Source of the DNA: an uncultured Alphaproteobacteria bacterium
GTDB lineage: Bacteria; Pseudomonadota; Alphaproteobacteria; Rhizobiales; Aestuariivirgaceae
Length of the DNA: 6,144 nt
Direction: 5' to 3'
Assembly (NCBI GenBank): GCA_937868035.1
Contig: CALMLK010000175.1
Coordinates: 1 to 6,144, forward strand
Shown here piece by piece: positions 1 through 6,144 of this stretch (position 1 is the first letter of the stretch; each line of letters opens with the position of its first letter). Under the pieces are notes generated by a model. That model was given only the letters and a program-made list of their open reading frames with translations. It was not told where the DNA came from and did no database searches. The translations under genes were made by a program, and so were the position numbers.

Positions 1-453
1 GATGAGGCCCCACCAGAAGATCGGCATGGAATAGCCGGTGAGGGCAACGCCCATCAGCGTCTGGTCATAGACACCGCCTCGTCGGGCAGCCGCAAAGACG
101 CCTGCCGGGATGCCGATCAGCGAGGCAAACAGCATGGCGCAGAGCGTGAGCTCCAGCGTCGCCGGAAAGAGTGTCAGGAATTCGTGCAGCACCGGCGTCT
201 TGGAAATGATCGAGGTGCCGAAATCGCCTTGGGCGATGTTGCCGGCGTAGTCCACGAACTGCTTCCACACCGGCTGGTCGAGGCCCATCTCGTGCAGGAG
301 CTGGGCATGGCGCTCGGGCGAGATGCCACGTTCGCCGCGGCGGGCTTCCACGGGATCACCGGGCACCAGACGGATCATCACGAAGGTGATGAACATCAGC
401 GCCAGGAAGGTGGGAATGGTGAGCGCGAGGCGCTTGAGAAGGAAGCGGAACAT
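1..453 (-). CDS. dppB: Dipeptide ABC transporter permease DppB (N-terminal part, cut by window edge)
   Basis: Inner-membrane permease of the dipeptide ABC importer; with DppC it forms the channel that takes substrate from DppA. Only the first 151 residues are present; E. coli DppB has about 339. The start MFRFLLKRLALTIPTF lines up with recalled E. coli DppB (MLQFILRRLGLVIPTF). Other family signatures are PGDPV at residues 31-35, GERGISPERHAQLL at 40-53, PATLEL at 97-102 and ALTGYSMPIFWWG at 137-149. Hydrophobic segments lie near 10-30, 98-122 and from about 133. The ATG at 453 is chosen because an in-frame TGA lies four codons upstream and the next ATG (residue 20) would remove most of the first membrane helix. 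No good Shine-Dalgarno sequence precedes it, and an intrinsic terminator ends 13 nt upstream. It follows dppA on the same strand, as in known dpp operons. Family assignment is very secure; dipeptide over other oligopeptides is inferred from DppA. Confidence 0.95.
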   Translation of the reverse strand, partial: MFRFLLKRLALTIPTFLALMFITFVMIRLVPGDPVEARRGERGISPERHAQLLHEMGLDQPVWKQFVDYAGNIAQGDFGTSIISKTPVLHEFLTLFPATLELTLCAMLFASLIGIPAGVFAAARRGGVYDQTLMGVALTGYSMPIFWWGLI

Positions 454-466
454 GTTGCCGGATCAA

Positions 467-497
467 GAAAAAAGGGGCGGACCCGAAGGTCCGCCCC
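467..497 (-). terminator. Rho-independent terminator between dppA and dppB
   Basis: Read on the minus strand, a perfect 10-bp stem, GGGGCGGACC with GGTCCGCCCC (488-497 and 474-483), closes on a TTCG loop (484-487). The closing C-G pair makes this the very stable C(UUCG)G tetraloop. Six T residues follow at once (468-473). It begins 13 nt after the dppA stop codon and its T-tract ends 14 nt before the dppB ATG. On the plus strand the hairpin is not followed by a T-tract, so it should work only in the dppA direction. Inference: partial termination here keeps binding protein in excess over permease. Confidence 0.93.
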
Positions 498-510
498 AGC
501 CTTAGAGTGT

Positions 511-2109
511 TTATTCAGCCACGTCCACGTCCTGGAACTCATGGGCTCCGAACGGGCTGATCTTGTAACCCGAGACCGACTTGCGCGTCGGTTCGAACAC
601 GGTGGAATGTGCAATGTTGAGCCACATGGCCTGGTCATGATGGATCCTCTGCCTTTCCTGGTAGATCTTGGTGCGCTCGGCCGTATCGGTGATTGAGCGT
701 GCCTTCATCATGTCTTCGTTGAACTTGGCATCGCAGAGCTTGCCAAGGTTCTGGGCAGCGGGCTTCCCGTCCTTGTCGCAACCGGCAAGGAAGAAGAAGT
801 TGTCCGGATCGCCGTTGTCGCCTGTCCAGCCGAGAAGGCCGAGCTGGTGTTCACCGGCCTGCAGGCGCTTGCGGTATTCACCCCACTCGTAGGACACGAG
901 CGTGGCCGTGATGCCGACCTTCGCGAGGTCCGCCTGCATCATTTCCGCCATGCGCTTGGCATTGGGGTTGTAGGGGCGCTGCACCGGCATCCACCACAGG
1001 TCCGTCTGCAGGTCCTTCACGCCGGCGGCTGCCAGCATTTCCTTGGCCTTTTCGGGGTTGTACTCGAAGTCCACCGTCGAGTCGTCATACGACCACATCG
1101 TCGGCGGGATCGGGTTCTTCGCCTTCTGGCCAGCGCCCTGGTAGACTTCCTTCAGGATGGAGTCGCGGTCGATGGCCATGGCCAGCGCCTGACGCACTTC
1201 CAGCTTGTCGAAGGGCGGCTTCGTCGTGTTCATGGAGAGGTAGCCGATGTTGAGGCCGGCCTGCTGCATGAGATTGACGTCGGCGTCCTTGCCCATGGCT
1301 TCAAGATCGGCCGGATTCGGCGCGATCATGATCTGGCATTCATTGGCCTTGAGCTTGGCGTAGCGGGCCGTCGGGTCGGGCGTGATCGCGAAGATCAGGT
1401 CGTCGACCTTGGGCTTGCCCGCCCAGCCCTCGAAGGCCTTGTAGCGGATGACGGCATCCTTCTGGTAGTCGACGAAGGAGAATGAGCCCGTACCAACCGG
1501 AATCTGGTCGAACTGTTCCGGGGTGCCCTTGTCCATCAGGAACTTGGCGTATTCGGCCGAGTGGATGGTGGCGAAGTCCATGGCGAGGTTGGCGATGATG
1601 GGAGCGTTCGGCTCCTTCAGCTTCATCACCACCGTGAGATCGTCGGCCTTGGTGATGGAGTCGAGCAGGTCCGGCATGCCCATGTCGTTGAAGTAGTCAT
1701 AGGCGCCGCCCGAGACCTTTGCATAGGGATGCTCGGCCTTCCACATGCGCTCGAACGACCAGATCACGTCATCGGCGTTGAGGTCGCGGCTCGGCGTGAA
1801 GCCGTTGACGCCGGAGTGGAACTTCACGCCCTTGCGGAGGTGGAAGGTGATGGTCTTGCCGCCATCGGTGATGTCGTAGGATTCAGCAAGCGCGGGCTTG
1901 GGCTCCGTGGTGCCGGGGGCAAACTGGACGAGCTTGTTGTAGACCGGACGTGCCGCATCGAGCGACGTACCCGTCGTGTTCATCGACGGGCTGAAGTTTT
2001 CCGGCGAACCTTCCGAACAATAGACCAGCGACTTGGCATTGGCCGCCGCTGCCGCCGCAAGCATCGAAGATGCCAGCAGGGCAATCCGGAGGAGGTTTCG
2101 TGATGTCAT
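511..2109 (-). CDS. dppA: Periplasmic dipeptide-binding protein DppA
   Basis: Soluble periplasmic receptor that captures dipeptides and delivers them to DppBC; solute-binding protein family 5. It is 532 aa (E. coli DppA 535). Residues 1-25 form a signal peptide (basic start, hydrophobic core, Ala-rich end), with likely cleavage ANA|KSLVYCSEG. Segments matching recalled E. coli DppA include LVYCSEGSPE, FHLRKGVK, LNADDV, KVSGG, LAMDFA, YQGAG, PPTMW, PVQRPYNPNA, YEWGEY, GWTGDNGDPDNFF and IAHSTVFEP. Residues equivalent to the E. coli dipeptide contacts (mature Arg355, Trp386, Asp408) are R378, W409 and D431. Four cysteines (31, 258, 444, 459) match the two disulfide pairs of E. coli DppA. Start: ATG with GGGAGA (2116-2121) 6 nt upstream. 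It is the first gene of the minus-strand operon; a terminator follows. In E. coli the same system also takes up heme and 5-aminolevulinate; whether this one does cannot be told. Confidence 0.97.
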   Translation of the reverse strand: MTSRNLLRIALLASSMLAAAAAANAKSLVYCSEGSPENFSPSMNTTGTSLDAARPVYNKLVQFAPGTTEPKPALAESYDITDGGKTITFHLRKGVKFHSGVNGFTPSRDLNADDVIWSFERMWKAEHPYAKVSGGAYDYFNDMGMPDLLDSITKADDLTVVMKLKEPNAPIIANLAMDFATIHSAEYAKFLMDKGTPEQFDQIPVGTGSFSFVDYQKDAVIRYKAFEGWAGKPKVDDLIFAITPDPTARYAKLKANECQIMIAPNPADLEAMGKDADVNLMQQAGLNIGYLSMNTTKPPFDKLEVRQALAMAIDRDSILKEVYQGAGQKAKNPIPPTMWSYDDSTVDFEYNPEKAKEMLAAAGVKDLQTDLWWMPVQRPYNPNAKRMAEMMQADLAKVGITATLVSYEWGEYRKRLQAGEHQLGLLGWTGDNGDPDNFFFLAGCDKDGKPAAQNLGKLCDAKFNEDMMKARSITDTAERTKIYQERQRIHHDQAMWLNIAHSTVFEPTRKSVSGYKISPFGAHEFQDVDVAE

Positions 2110-2115
2110 GTTTTA

Positions 2116-2121
2116 TCTCCC
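2116..2121 (-). promoter_or_regulatory. Ribosome binding site of dppA
   Basis: GGGAGA on the minus strand, 6 nt before the ATG at 2109. It is well placed and supports that start, which also gives a complete signal peptide. Confidence 0.8.
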
Positions 2122-2126
2122 TGATA

Positions 2127-2146
2127 CAATCCGTGAAACCGGATTG
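2127..2146. repeat. Inverted repeat in the dppA leader region
   Basis: CAATCCG (2127-2133) and CGGATTG (2140-2146) are perfect 7-bp arms around a 6-nt spacer. The repeat ends 5 bp from the dppA ribosome binding site. It could be an operator for a dimeric repressor, or, if transcribed, a leader hairpin with about seven pairs. No T-tract follows, so it is not an intrinsic terminator. Function is unknown; only the symmetry is directly visible. Confidence 0.55.
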
Positions 2147-2180
2147 GGAGCGACCTAAGCAGTTTTTTGACCAATTGGAA

Positions 2181-2198
2181 AGTTGACGCTTGTGCACT
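2181..2198. repeat. Second, imperfect copy of the operator-like element
   Basis: TTGACGCTTGT at 2183-2193 is identical over 11 bases to 2285-2295 inside the perfect dyad. Read with the same layout (7-bp arms, GCTT spacer), AGTTGAC and GTGCACT pair at five of seven positions, so it is a degenerate version of the same palindrome. Centres are about 102 bp apart. Inference: an auxiliary binding site for the same regulator, nearer the dppA side. Confidence 0.45.
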
Positions 2199-2282
2199 GC
2201 GGGAGACCCGGCCGGGAACGCCCGCATTGGCCGGTCGGGCAGCATTTCCGCGGCCCGGGCGGCAGAGGGGTTGACCTGGCGA

Positions 2283-2300
2283 CTTTGACGCTTGTCAAAG
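2283..2300. promoter_or_regulatory. Operator-like perfect dyad upstream of the exporter operon
   Basis: CTTTGAC (2283-2289), GCTT (2290-2293), GTCAAAG (2294-2300): a perfect 7+7 bp inverted repeat in 18 bp. Its size and placement over the possible -35 element and spacer, 20 bp before the first start codon, are typical of operators bound by dimeric helix-turn-helix repressors such as TetR/AcrR proteins, which often control efflux operons. No regulator gene is in the window, so the protein class is inference. Confidence 0.6.
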
Positions 2301-2313
2301 CGGCTGATAGCCT
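2285..2313 (+). promoter_or_regulatory. Possible sigma-70-type promoter of the exporter operon
   Basis: TTGACG at 2285-2290 matches five of six -35 consensus bases. A 17-bp spacer leads to TAGCCT at 2308-2313, which keeps only the first two and last bases of TATAAT. Transcription would start near 2320, almost on the candidate ATG. Another TTGAC (2271) has no reasonable -10 partner. The -10 is weak, so this is tentative. Confidence 0.35.
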
Positions 2314-2314
2314 T

Positions 2315-2344
2315 GCCGCTATGCTCCCGAGCATGGATAGCGGC
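2315..2344 (+). repeat. Inverted repeat covering the ATPase start codons
   Basis: GCCGCT (2315-2320) pairs with AGCGGC (2339-2344) and ATGCT (2321-2325) with AGCAT (2330-2334), leaving a CCCG loop and a 4-nt bulge (2335-2338). Both candidate ATGs (2321, 2333) are inside. In RNA this could hide the start region; as DNA it could be a binding site. The symmetry is visible; any role is speculative. Confidence 0.4.
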
Positions 2345-3049
2345 TCTGCTCCTGTCTTTCGCGTCAGTGGCCTGTGCAAGACATACCGGACCGGGGAGGT
2401 TGACGTGCATGCCTTGCGCGGCGTGGACTTCGAGGCGAGGGCGGGCGAGTTCATTGTCATCCTCGGTCCCTCAGGCTCCGGCAAATCCACCTTCCTCAAT
2501 ATCATCGGCGGCCTCGACCGTGCGACATCGGGCGAGGCGCGCTTCCGCGACCATGACCTGACCCGGGCAAGCGAGGCCGCACTCACCCGTTACCGGCGGG
2601 ATCACGTCGGCTTCATTTTCCAGTTCTACAATCTGGTGCCCAGCCTGACGGCGCTTGAGAATGTCCGGCTCGTGACGGAAATCGCCAGCAGGCCGATGAA
2701 GCCCGAGGCGGCACTTGCACTGGTCGGGCTGGAAGACCGGATGGATCATTTTCCGGCCCAGCTTTCGGGCGGTGAGCAGCAGCGCGTGGCCATCGCCCGG
2801 GCCATTGCCAAGCAGCCAGACGTGCTGCTCTGTGACGAGCCGACAGGCGCACTCGATTCAAGGACCGGGATCAGGGTGCTGGAAGCGCTGACGCGAGCCA
2901 ATGCCGAGACGGGCGCAACGACGCTGGTGATCACCCACAATGCCGCCATCGCGGAGATTGCCGACCGCGTGGTGCATTTTGCCAACGGCACAATCGCCAG
3001 GGAACTGAAGAACGCCAGCCGCAAGCAACCTTCGGAGGTGAGCTGGTGA
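2321..3049 (+). CDS. ABC exporter ATP-binding protein, LolD/MacB type
   Basis: Cytoplasmic ATPase that powers the adjacent FtsX-type permease. In the 242-aa product from 2321: Walker [10 protein letters not shown] at 49-57, Q-loop Gln101 within GFIFQFYNL, signature LSGGEQQR at 148-155, Walker B VLLCDE at 168-173 with catalytic Glu173, D-loop GALDS at 176-180, and switch His206. All catalytic motifs are intact, and the segments near [15 protein letters not shown] and [16 protein letters not shown] are typical of the LolD/MacB/FtsE-like group. The frame is open back to TTG 2183, but that extension lacks family similarity and has no Shine-Dalgarno sequence. ATG 2321 or ATG 2333 (238 aa) fits the family; neither has a clear Shine-Dalgarno sequence, so the choice is uncertain. 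The stop overlaps the permease start by 4 nt. It is the first gene of a three-gene operon. Substrate unknown; a lolD label would be wrong without lipoprotein context. Confidence 0.93.
   Translation: MLPSMDSGSAPVFRVSGLCKTYRTGEVDVHALRGVDFEARAGEFIVILGPSGSGKSTFLNIIGGLDRATSGEARFRDHDLTRASEAALTRYRRDHVGFIFQFYNLVPSLTALENVRLVTEIASRPMKPEAALALVGLEDRMDHFPAQLSGGEQQRVAIARAIAKQPDVLLCDEPTGALDSRTGIRVLEALTRANAETGATTLVITHNAAIAEIADRVVHFANGTIARELKNASRKQPSEVSW
3034..3038 (+). promoter_or_regulatory. Ribosome binding site fixing the GTG start of the permease
   Basis: GGAGG inside the end of the ATPase gene, 7 nt before GTG 3046. It favours the GTG over ATG 3070, which has no comparable site. With the GTGA overlap it points to coupled translation of ATPase and permease. 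Confidence 0.8.
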
Positions 3050-5409
3050 TCCGCGCGTTGGACAGGAAGATGCTGCGCGATCTCCGCCGCCTGTGGCCGC
3101 AGGTTCTGGCCATCGCGCTCGTCATGGCGGCAGGCGTTGCCACACTGGTCCTCGGCGTGGGCGCCTATCAATCCCTCTCGGCGACGCGTGAGCGCTATTA
3201 TGAATCCAATCATTTTGCCGACGTCTTTGCCAACCTCACGCGGGCCCCGCTGTCGCTGAAGCGCGACATTGAAGCGATCAATGGCGTCGCGGCAGTTGAA
3301 ACCCGGGTCGAGAAGATTGCCCTCGCGGATCTTCCGGACATGTCTGAACCGGCCTCCGTGTTGCTCGTCTCGCTGCCCGAAACCGGCCGCCAGGTGCTGA
3401 ACCGCATCTACCTCAGAAGCGGCCGCCTGCCCGAACCACAGACGGACGAGGCCGTTGCCAGTGTTGGCTTTGCCAAGGCCCATGGCCTTTCCGAGGGCGG
3501 CATGATCCGTGTACTGATCAATGGCCGCCAGCGGGGCATTCGCATCGTCGGAACGGCGCTTTCGCCGGAATTCATCTACACGCTCGGTCCCGGCGCCCTG
3601 ATGCCCGACGAACGGCGCTTCGGCATCCTGTGGCTGCCCGACACGGTTCTGGCACCCGCCTACAATCTCGACGGTGCGTTCAACGCGCTTGCGGTGAGCC
3701 TTGTGCGGGGCGTGAACCCCGAAACCGTGATCGCCTCCATCGACGGGCTCCTGGACCGCTATGGCGGCCAAGGCGCCTACCCGCGAAAGGACCAGCTCTC
3801 CCATGCTTTCCTCGATGCCGAGCTGCAACAGCTCCGGGCCATGAGCCGCATCCTGCCGCCCATCTTCCTCCTCGTCTCCGCCTTCCTTGTGAACATGACG
3901 CTCTCGCGTCTCATCTCGCTCGAACGCGAACAGATCGGCCTGCTCAAGGCCATGGGTTATTCCTCCTTCGCGGTGGTGCGCCACTACGGCGGCTTCGTGA
4001 CGGTGATTGCGCTGGGCGGCATCGTGATCGGCCTTGCTGCCGGGGTGTGGCTTGGCGTCGGCATGGCCAGACTCTACGCCCGGTTCTTCAGCTTCCCGTT
4101 TCTCGTCTTCACGCGCGACCCCGCCGTCTATGGCATTGCGGCCGGAGCGACCTATGCGGCAGCATTGTTCGGCGCGGTGAACGCGGTGCGCGAGGTCGCC
4201 TGGCTTTCGCCCGCAGTGGCAATGGCCCCTCCCGCCCCCCAGCGCTACCGCAAGCTGCTTTCCTTCGTGCCCCGCCTTCACCTGCGCTTCGGCCAATCGA
4301 CCGTGATGGTGACGCGGCACCTCACCCACTGGCCCTTGCGCTCGGCGGCCAGCATCATGGGTGTTGCGCTCTCCGTTGCAATCCTCGTGGGCTCGCTGTG
4401 GTCCTTCGGCTCCATCGACCACATGGTCGACATTACCTTCCGGCGGAGCGACCGGCAGGATGCCGCGATCACCTTCACGGAAGTTCGCCCGCAATCCGCC
4501 CTGTACGATGTGCGGCGGCTTCCCGGCGTCATGCGGGCGGAACCCTTCCGCGCCGTTGCCGTCAAATTCAGCAATGGTGCAGTGGAGCGGCGTGTCTCGC
4601 TGGTGGGCCGCCAACACGGTGCAGGTCTCGCGCGCGTGCTGGATGGCGATCTTCGTCCCGTCACGCTGCCGGAGCGCGGTGTCGTCATCTCAGACAGCCT
4701 TGCCCGCCTGCTCCGGCTTCGTACCGGCGACATGGTGACTGTGTCGGTCCTCGAAGGCCGCCGGAAGACCCATCTGGTCACGGTCTCGGCGATCGTCACA
4801 GGCTTCATCGGCCTCACGGCGTTCATGGACATCGAGGCCATGAACAGGCTGCTGGAAGAAGGCCCCGTCATCAGCGGCACCTATCTGGCGCTTGATGCCA
4901 GCAAGCATGATGCGTTGTTCGCGGCACTCAAGGCCACGCCGGCCGCAAGCTTCATCTCGCTGCAATACATCGCCCTGCAGAAATTCCGGGAAACGCTGGC
5001 GCAGAATGTCACCATCATGATCAGCGTCTACGCTACGCTGGCCGCGATCATTGCCTTTGGTGTCATCTATAATTTCGCGCGCATCTCGCTGTCGGAACAG
5101 GGGCGCGAGATGGCAAGCCTGCGCGTCCTGGGCTTCACCAAGGCCGAGATTTCGGCCCTTCTCCTGGGCGAATTGGCAATCGTCGTCCTTCTGGCGCAGC
5201 CCCTGGGCTGGGGCATCGGCTATGCCTTTGCCTATGTCATGACCGAAGGATTCCGGACCGAGCTTTACCGGGTGCCGCTGGTGGTCAATCGCAATGTCTA
5301 TGCCTGGGCAAGCCTGATCGTATTCGCCGCAACCGCGGTTTCGGGTCTCATCGTCCGGAGGCGCGTCGACAGGCTGGACATGATAGAAGTCTTGAAGACG
5401 AGGGAATGA
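3046..5409 (+). CDS. ABC exporter permease with two FtsX-type units
   Basis: Inner-membrane permease of 787 aa working with the upstream ATPase. It has two similar halves. First half: membrane helix about 18-40, a large periplasmic region about 41-268, then helices near 269-290, 317-341 and 361-381. Second half: helix about 434-455, periplasmic region about 456-654, helices near 655-676, 704-731 and 752-771. Each half has the cytoplasmic FtsX coupling segment after its second helix: [13 protein letters not shown] (294-306) and [12 protein letters not shown] (687-698). That gives about eight helices, unlike the four of E. coli MacB, and no fused ATPase domain. Starts at GTG, overlapping the ATPase stop as GTGA, with GGAGG 7 nt upstream. 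The fusion protein begins 1 nt after its stop. LolC/E-like lipoprotein release is less likely because a HlyD-type partner follows. Substrate (drug, peptide, lipid or other) cannot be read from sequence. Confidence 0.93.
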   Translation: MIRALDRKMLRDLRRLWPQVLAIALVMAAGVATLVLGVGAYQSLSATRERYYESNHFADVFANLTRAPLSLKRDIEAINGVAAVETRVEKIALADLPDMSEPASVLLVSLPETGRQVLNRIYLRSGRLPEPQTDEAVASVGFAKAHGLSEGGMIRVLINGRQRGIRIVGTALSPEFIYTLGPGALMPDERRFGILWLPDTVLAPAYNLDGAFNALAVSLVRGVNPETVIASIDGLLDRYGGQGAYPRKDQLSHAFLDAELQQLRAMSRILPPIFLLVSAFLVNMTLSRLISLEREQIGLLKAMGYSSFAVVRHYGGFVTVIALGGIVIGLAAGVWLGVGMARLYARFFSFPFLVFTRDPAVYGIAAGATYAAALFGAVNAVREVAWLSPAVAMAPPAPQRYRKLLSFVPRLHLRFGQSTVMVTRHLTHWPLRSAASIMGVALSVAILVGSLWSFGSIDHMVDITFRRSDRQDAAITFTEVRPQSALYDVRRLPGVMRAEPFRAVAVKFSNGAVERRVSLVGRQHGAGLARVLDGDLRPVTLPERGVVISDSLARLLRLRTGDMVTVSVLEGRRKTHLVTVSAIVTGFIGLTAFMDIEAMNRLLEEGPVISGTYLALDASKHDALFAALKATPAASFISLQYIALQKFRETLAQNVTIMISVYATLAAIIAFGVIYNFARISLSEQGREMASLRVLGFTKAEISALLLGELAIVVLLAQPLGWGIGYAFAYVMTEGFRTELYRVPLVVNRNVYAWASLIVFAATAVSGLIVRRRVDRLDMIEVLKTRE
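5400..5405 (+). promoter_or_regulatory. Ribosome binding site of the membrane fusion protein
   Basis: GAGGGA lies in the last codons of the permease gene, 5 nt before ATG 5411. A nearer ATG at 5406 overlaps the permease stop, but its frame closes after ten codons, so 5411 is the start. Confidence 0.75.
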
Positions 5410-5410
5410 C

Positions 5411-6144
5411 ATGCTGCGCCGGATCGCCACCATACTGATCGTCTTGCTCACCGGTGCTGCATTTGCCTGGGCGCTGTGGCCACGGCCGCTGGAGGTCGAG
5501 ACGGCGGTGATCGCCAGCCACGACATCGCCGTCACCGTGGAGGAGGAAGGCAAGGCCCGCATCCGCGAAGTCTATACCGTGTCGTCTCCCATCGCCGGGC
5601 AGACACTGCGCATCGGCCGCCACGCCGGAGATGACGTGCGCGCGGGCGAAGCCGTGGTTTCGATCCGCCCCGTTGCGCCGGGCCTGCTCGATGTGCGTCT
5701 GCGCCGCGCCGCCGAGGCCACTGCCGCATCGGCCCGTGCAGGTGTTGACCTTGCAGCGGCGGACGTGAAGCAGGCGGAAGCGCAACTGGCATATCTTCGC
5801 ACCGAACTTTCCCGCGCCGAACGGCTGGCGAAGCAGGGAACGATTTCGGAAAGCGCCCGCGACAAGGCAAGGCTTGCCGTTGACACGGGCGCGGCCAATC
5901 TTGACAGCGTGAAGGCCTCGCTCAGCGTGCGTGAGCGCGAGTTGGAAAAGGCGGAAGCCGCCCTCATCGAAACGGCGGCGAGTGACGACACCTGCTGCAC
6001 CGACATCAAGTCACCCGTTGCCGGGCGCATCTTGCGTGTGCTGGCCGAGAGCGAGCAGGTCGTTCAGGCAGGAACACCGCTCCTCACCATCGGCAATCCG
6101 GCGGATATCGAACTCACCGCAGATCTCCTCTCGCGCGCTGTCCC
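5411..6144 (+). CDS. HlyD/MacA-type periplasmic membrane fusion protein (cut by window edge)
   Basis: Adaptor that joins the inner-membrane ABC exporter to an outer-membrane TolC-like duct. The first 244 residues are present; the rest is past the right edge. Residues about 5-23 form one N-terminal membrane anchor (short, basic start, hydrophobic core, no lipobox cysteine). A first lipoyl half lies about 55-87 (SPIAG, then HAGDDVRAGEAVVSI). A two-helix coiled-coil hairpin covers about 95-190; its tip carries R135-x3-L139-x6-S146, the RLS motif known from AcrA and MacA for TolC docking. The second lipoyl half is about 199-228 (SPVAGRILRV, then VVQAGTPLLTIG), followed by the start of the beta-barrel domain (IELTADLLS). 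Two adjacent cysteines (195-196) precede the second lipoyl half. The gene starts 1 nt after the permease stop with GAGGGA 5 nt upstream, so it is co-transcribed. Family is secure; substrate unknown. Confidence 0.93.
   Translation, partial: MLRRIATILIVLLTGAAFAWALWPRPLEVETAVIASHDIAVTVEEEGKARIREVYTVSSPIAGQTLRIGRHAGDDVRAGEAVVSIRPVAPGLLDVRLRRAAEATAASARAGVDLAAADVKQAEAQLAYLRTELSRAERLAKQGTISESARDKARLAVDTGAANLDSVKASLSVRERELEKAEAALIETAASDDTCCTDIKSPVAGRILRVLAESEQVVQAGTPLLTIGNPADIELTADLLSRAV

Larger units (their letters stand above)
2110..2320. promoter_or_regulatory. Divergent intergenic control region between dppA and the exporter operon
   Basis: About 210 bases lie between the divergent starts of dppA and the ABC ATPase gene. 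I find no convincing gene, tRNA or terminator in them. They must contain the dppA promoter, but I cannot assign its -35 and -10 elements with confidence. The left part (about 2110-2195) is AT-richer, with CCAATTGG at 2171-2178; the middle (about 2200-2270) is very GC-rich. Specific elements are listed separately. Confidence 0.75.

Noticed and set aside
474..497. The dppA-dppB hairpin as a bidirectional terminator or a REP element
   Set aside because: There is no T-tract on the plus-strand side and only one copy in the window; a one-way terminator explains it.
847..1485. Plus-strand frames opposite dppA (847-1485 and 1561-2103)
   Set aside because: Antisense shadows of a strongly supported dppA; Val-, Gly-, Arg- and His-rich without motifs.
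2207..2260. GC-only palindromes CCCGGCCGGG (2207-2216) and GCCCGGGC (2253-2260)
   Set aside because: Short self-complementary GC runs are expected in DNA of this composition; no T-tract or repeat pattern accompanies them.
2183..2320. N-terminal extension of the ABC ATPase from TTG 2183
   Set aside because: The extra 46 residues do not resemble the family, have no ribosome binding site, and would be encoded across the operator-like dyad and presumed promoter.
1883..2410. A 175-codon minus-strand frame spanning the intergenic region and the start of dppA
   Set aside because: It overlaps dppA in another frame and the divergent control region, and its translation is a frameshifted reading of dppA at the C-terminal end.
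2746..4617. A 623-codon open frame on the minus strand opposite the ATPase and permease genes
   Set aside because: It is rich in His, Arg, Gly, Asp and Glu, has no recognisable domain or ribosome binding site, and lies fully antisense to two well-identified genes. High-GC codon bias opens such frames.
3630..4895. A 421-codon plus-strand frame inside the permease gene
   Set aside because: Arg-, Pro- and His-rich translation typical of a shifted reading of a GC-rich gene; the permease frame explains the region fully.
4690..5562. A 290-codon minus-strand frame across the permease/adaptor junction
   Set aside because: Antisense to two real genes, with no family signature.

Overview
The window reads as chromosomal DNA from a Gram-negative alphaproteobacterium. 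GC is high, and the coding regions have strongly biased third positions, which opens long meaningless frames on the other strands. The Gram-negative assignment rests on a periplasmic binding protein with a cleavable signal peptide and on a membrane fusion protein with a TolC-type docking motif. The alphaproteobacterial, possibly Hyphomicrobiales (Rhizobiales), placement is an inference from protein style and composition.

The left third, on the minus strand, is the start of a dipeptide-uptake operon. dppA (511-2109) encodes the periplasmic dipeptide-binding protein. dppB (1-453) encodes the first 151 residues of the first inner-membrane permease and runs off the left edge. Between them is a strong intrinsic terminator (467-497) with a UUCG tetraloop, only 13 nt before the dppB start. 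It probably makes dppA mRNA much more abundant than mRNA for the rest of the transporter. The usual partners dppC, dppD and dppF would lie beyond the left edge.

The region 2110-2320 is a divergent control region of about 210 bases with no gene. It holds a 7+7 bp inverted repeat just before the dppA ribosome binding site (2127-2146), a perfect CTTTGAC-GCTT-GTCAAAG dyad (2283-2300) on the other gene's presumed promoter, and an 11-bp exact copy of part of that dyad about 100 bp away (2183-2193). The dyad is the best candidate for an undescribed regulatory site here.

The right two thirds, on the plus strand, form a tightly packed export operon: an ABC ATPase of the LolD/MacB type (2321-3049), a two-repeat FtsX-type permease of 787 aa (3046-5409, overlapping by 4 nt), and a HlyD/MacA-type membrane fusion protein (from 5411, cut by the right edge). 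Together these should form a tripartite, TolC-linked ABC exporter of unknown substrate. Its composition differs from E. coli MacAB: ATPase and permease are separate proteins, and the permease carries two FtsX units (about eight membrane segments) instead of one.

I see no tRNA, rRNA, CRISPR array, insertion sequence or prophage. The genes belong to known families. The most interesting parts are the control elements: the terminator placed at the dppB start, the duplicated operator-like sequence, and the absence of a Shine-Dalgarno sequence before the ATPase gene.
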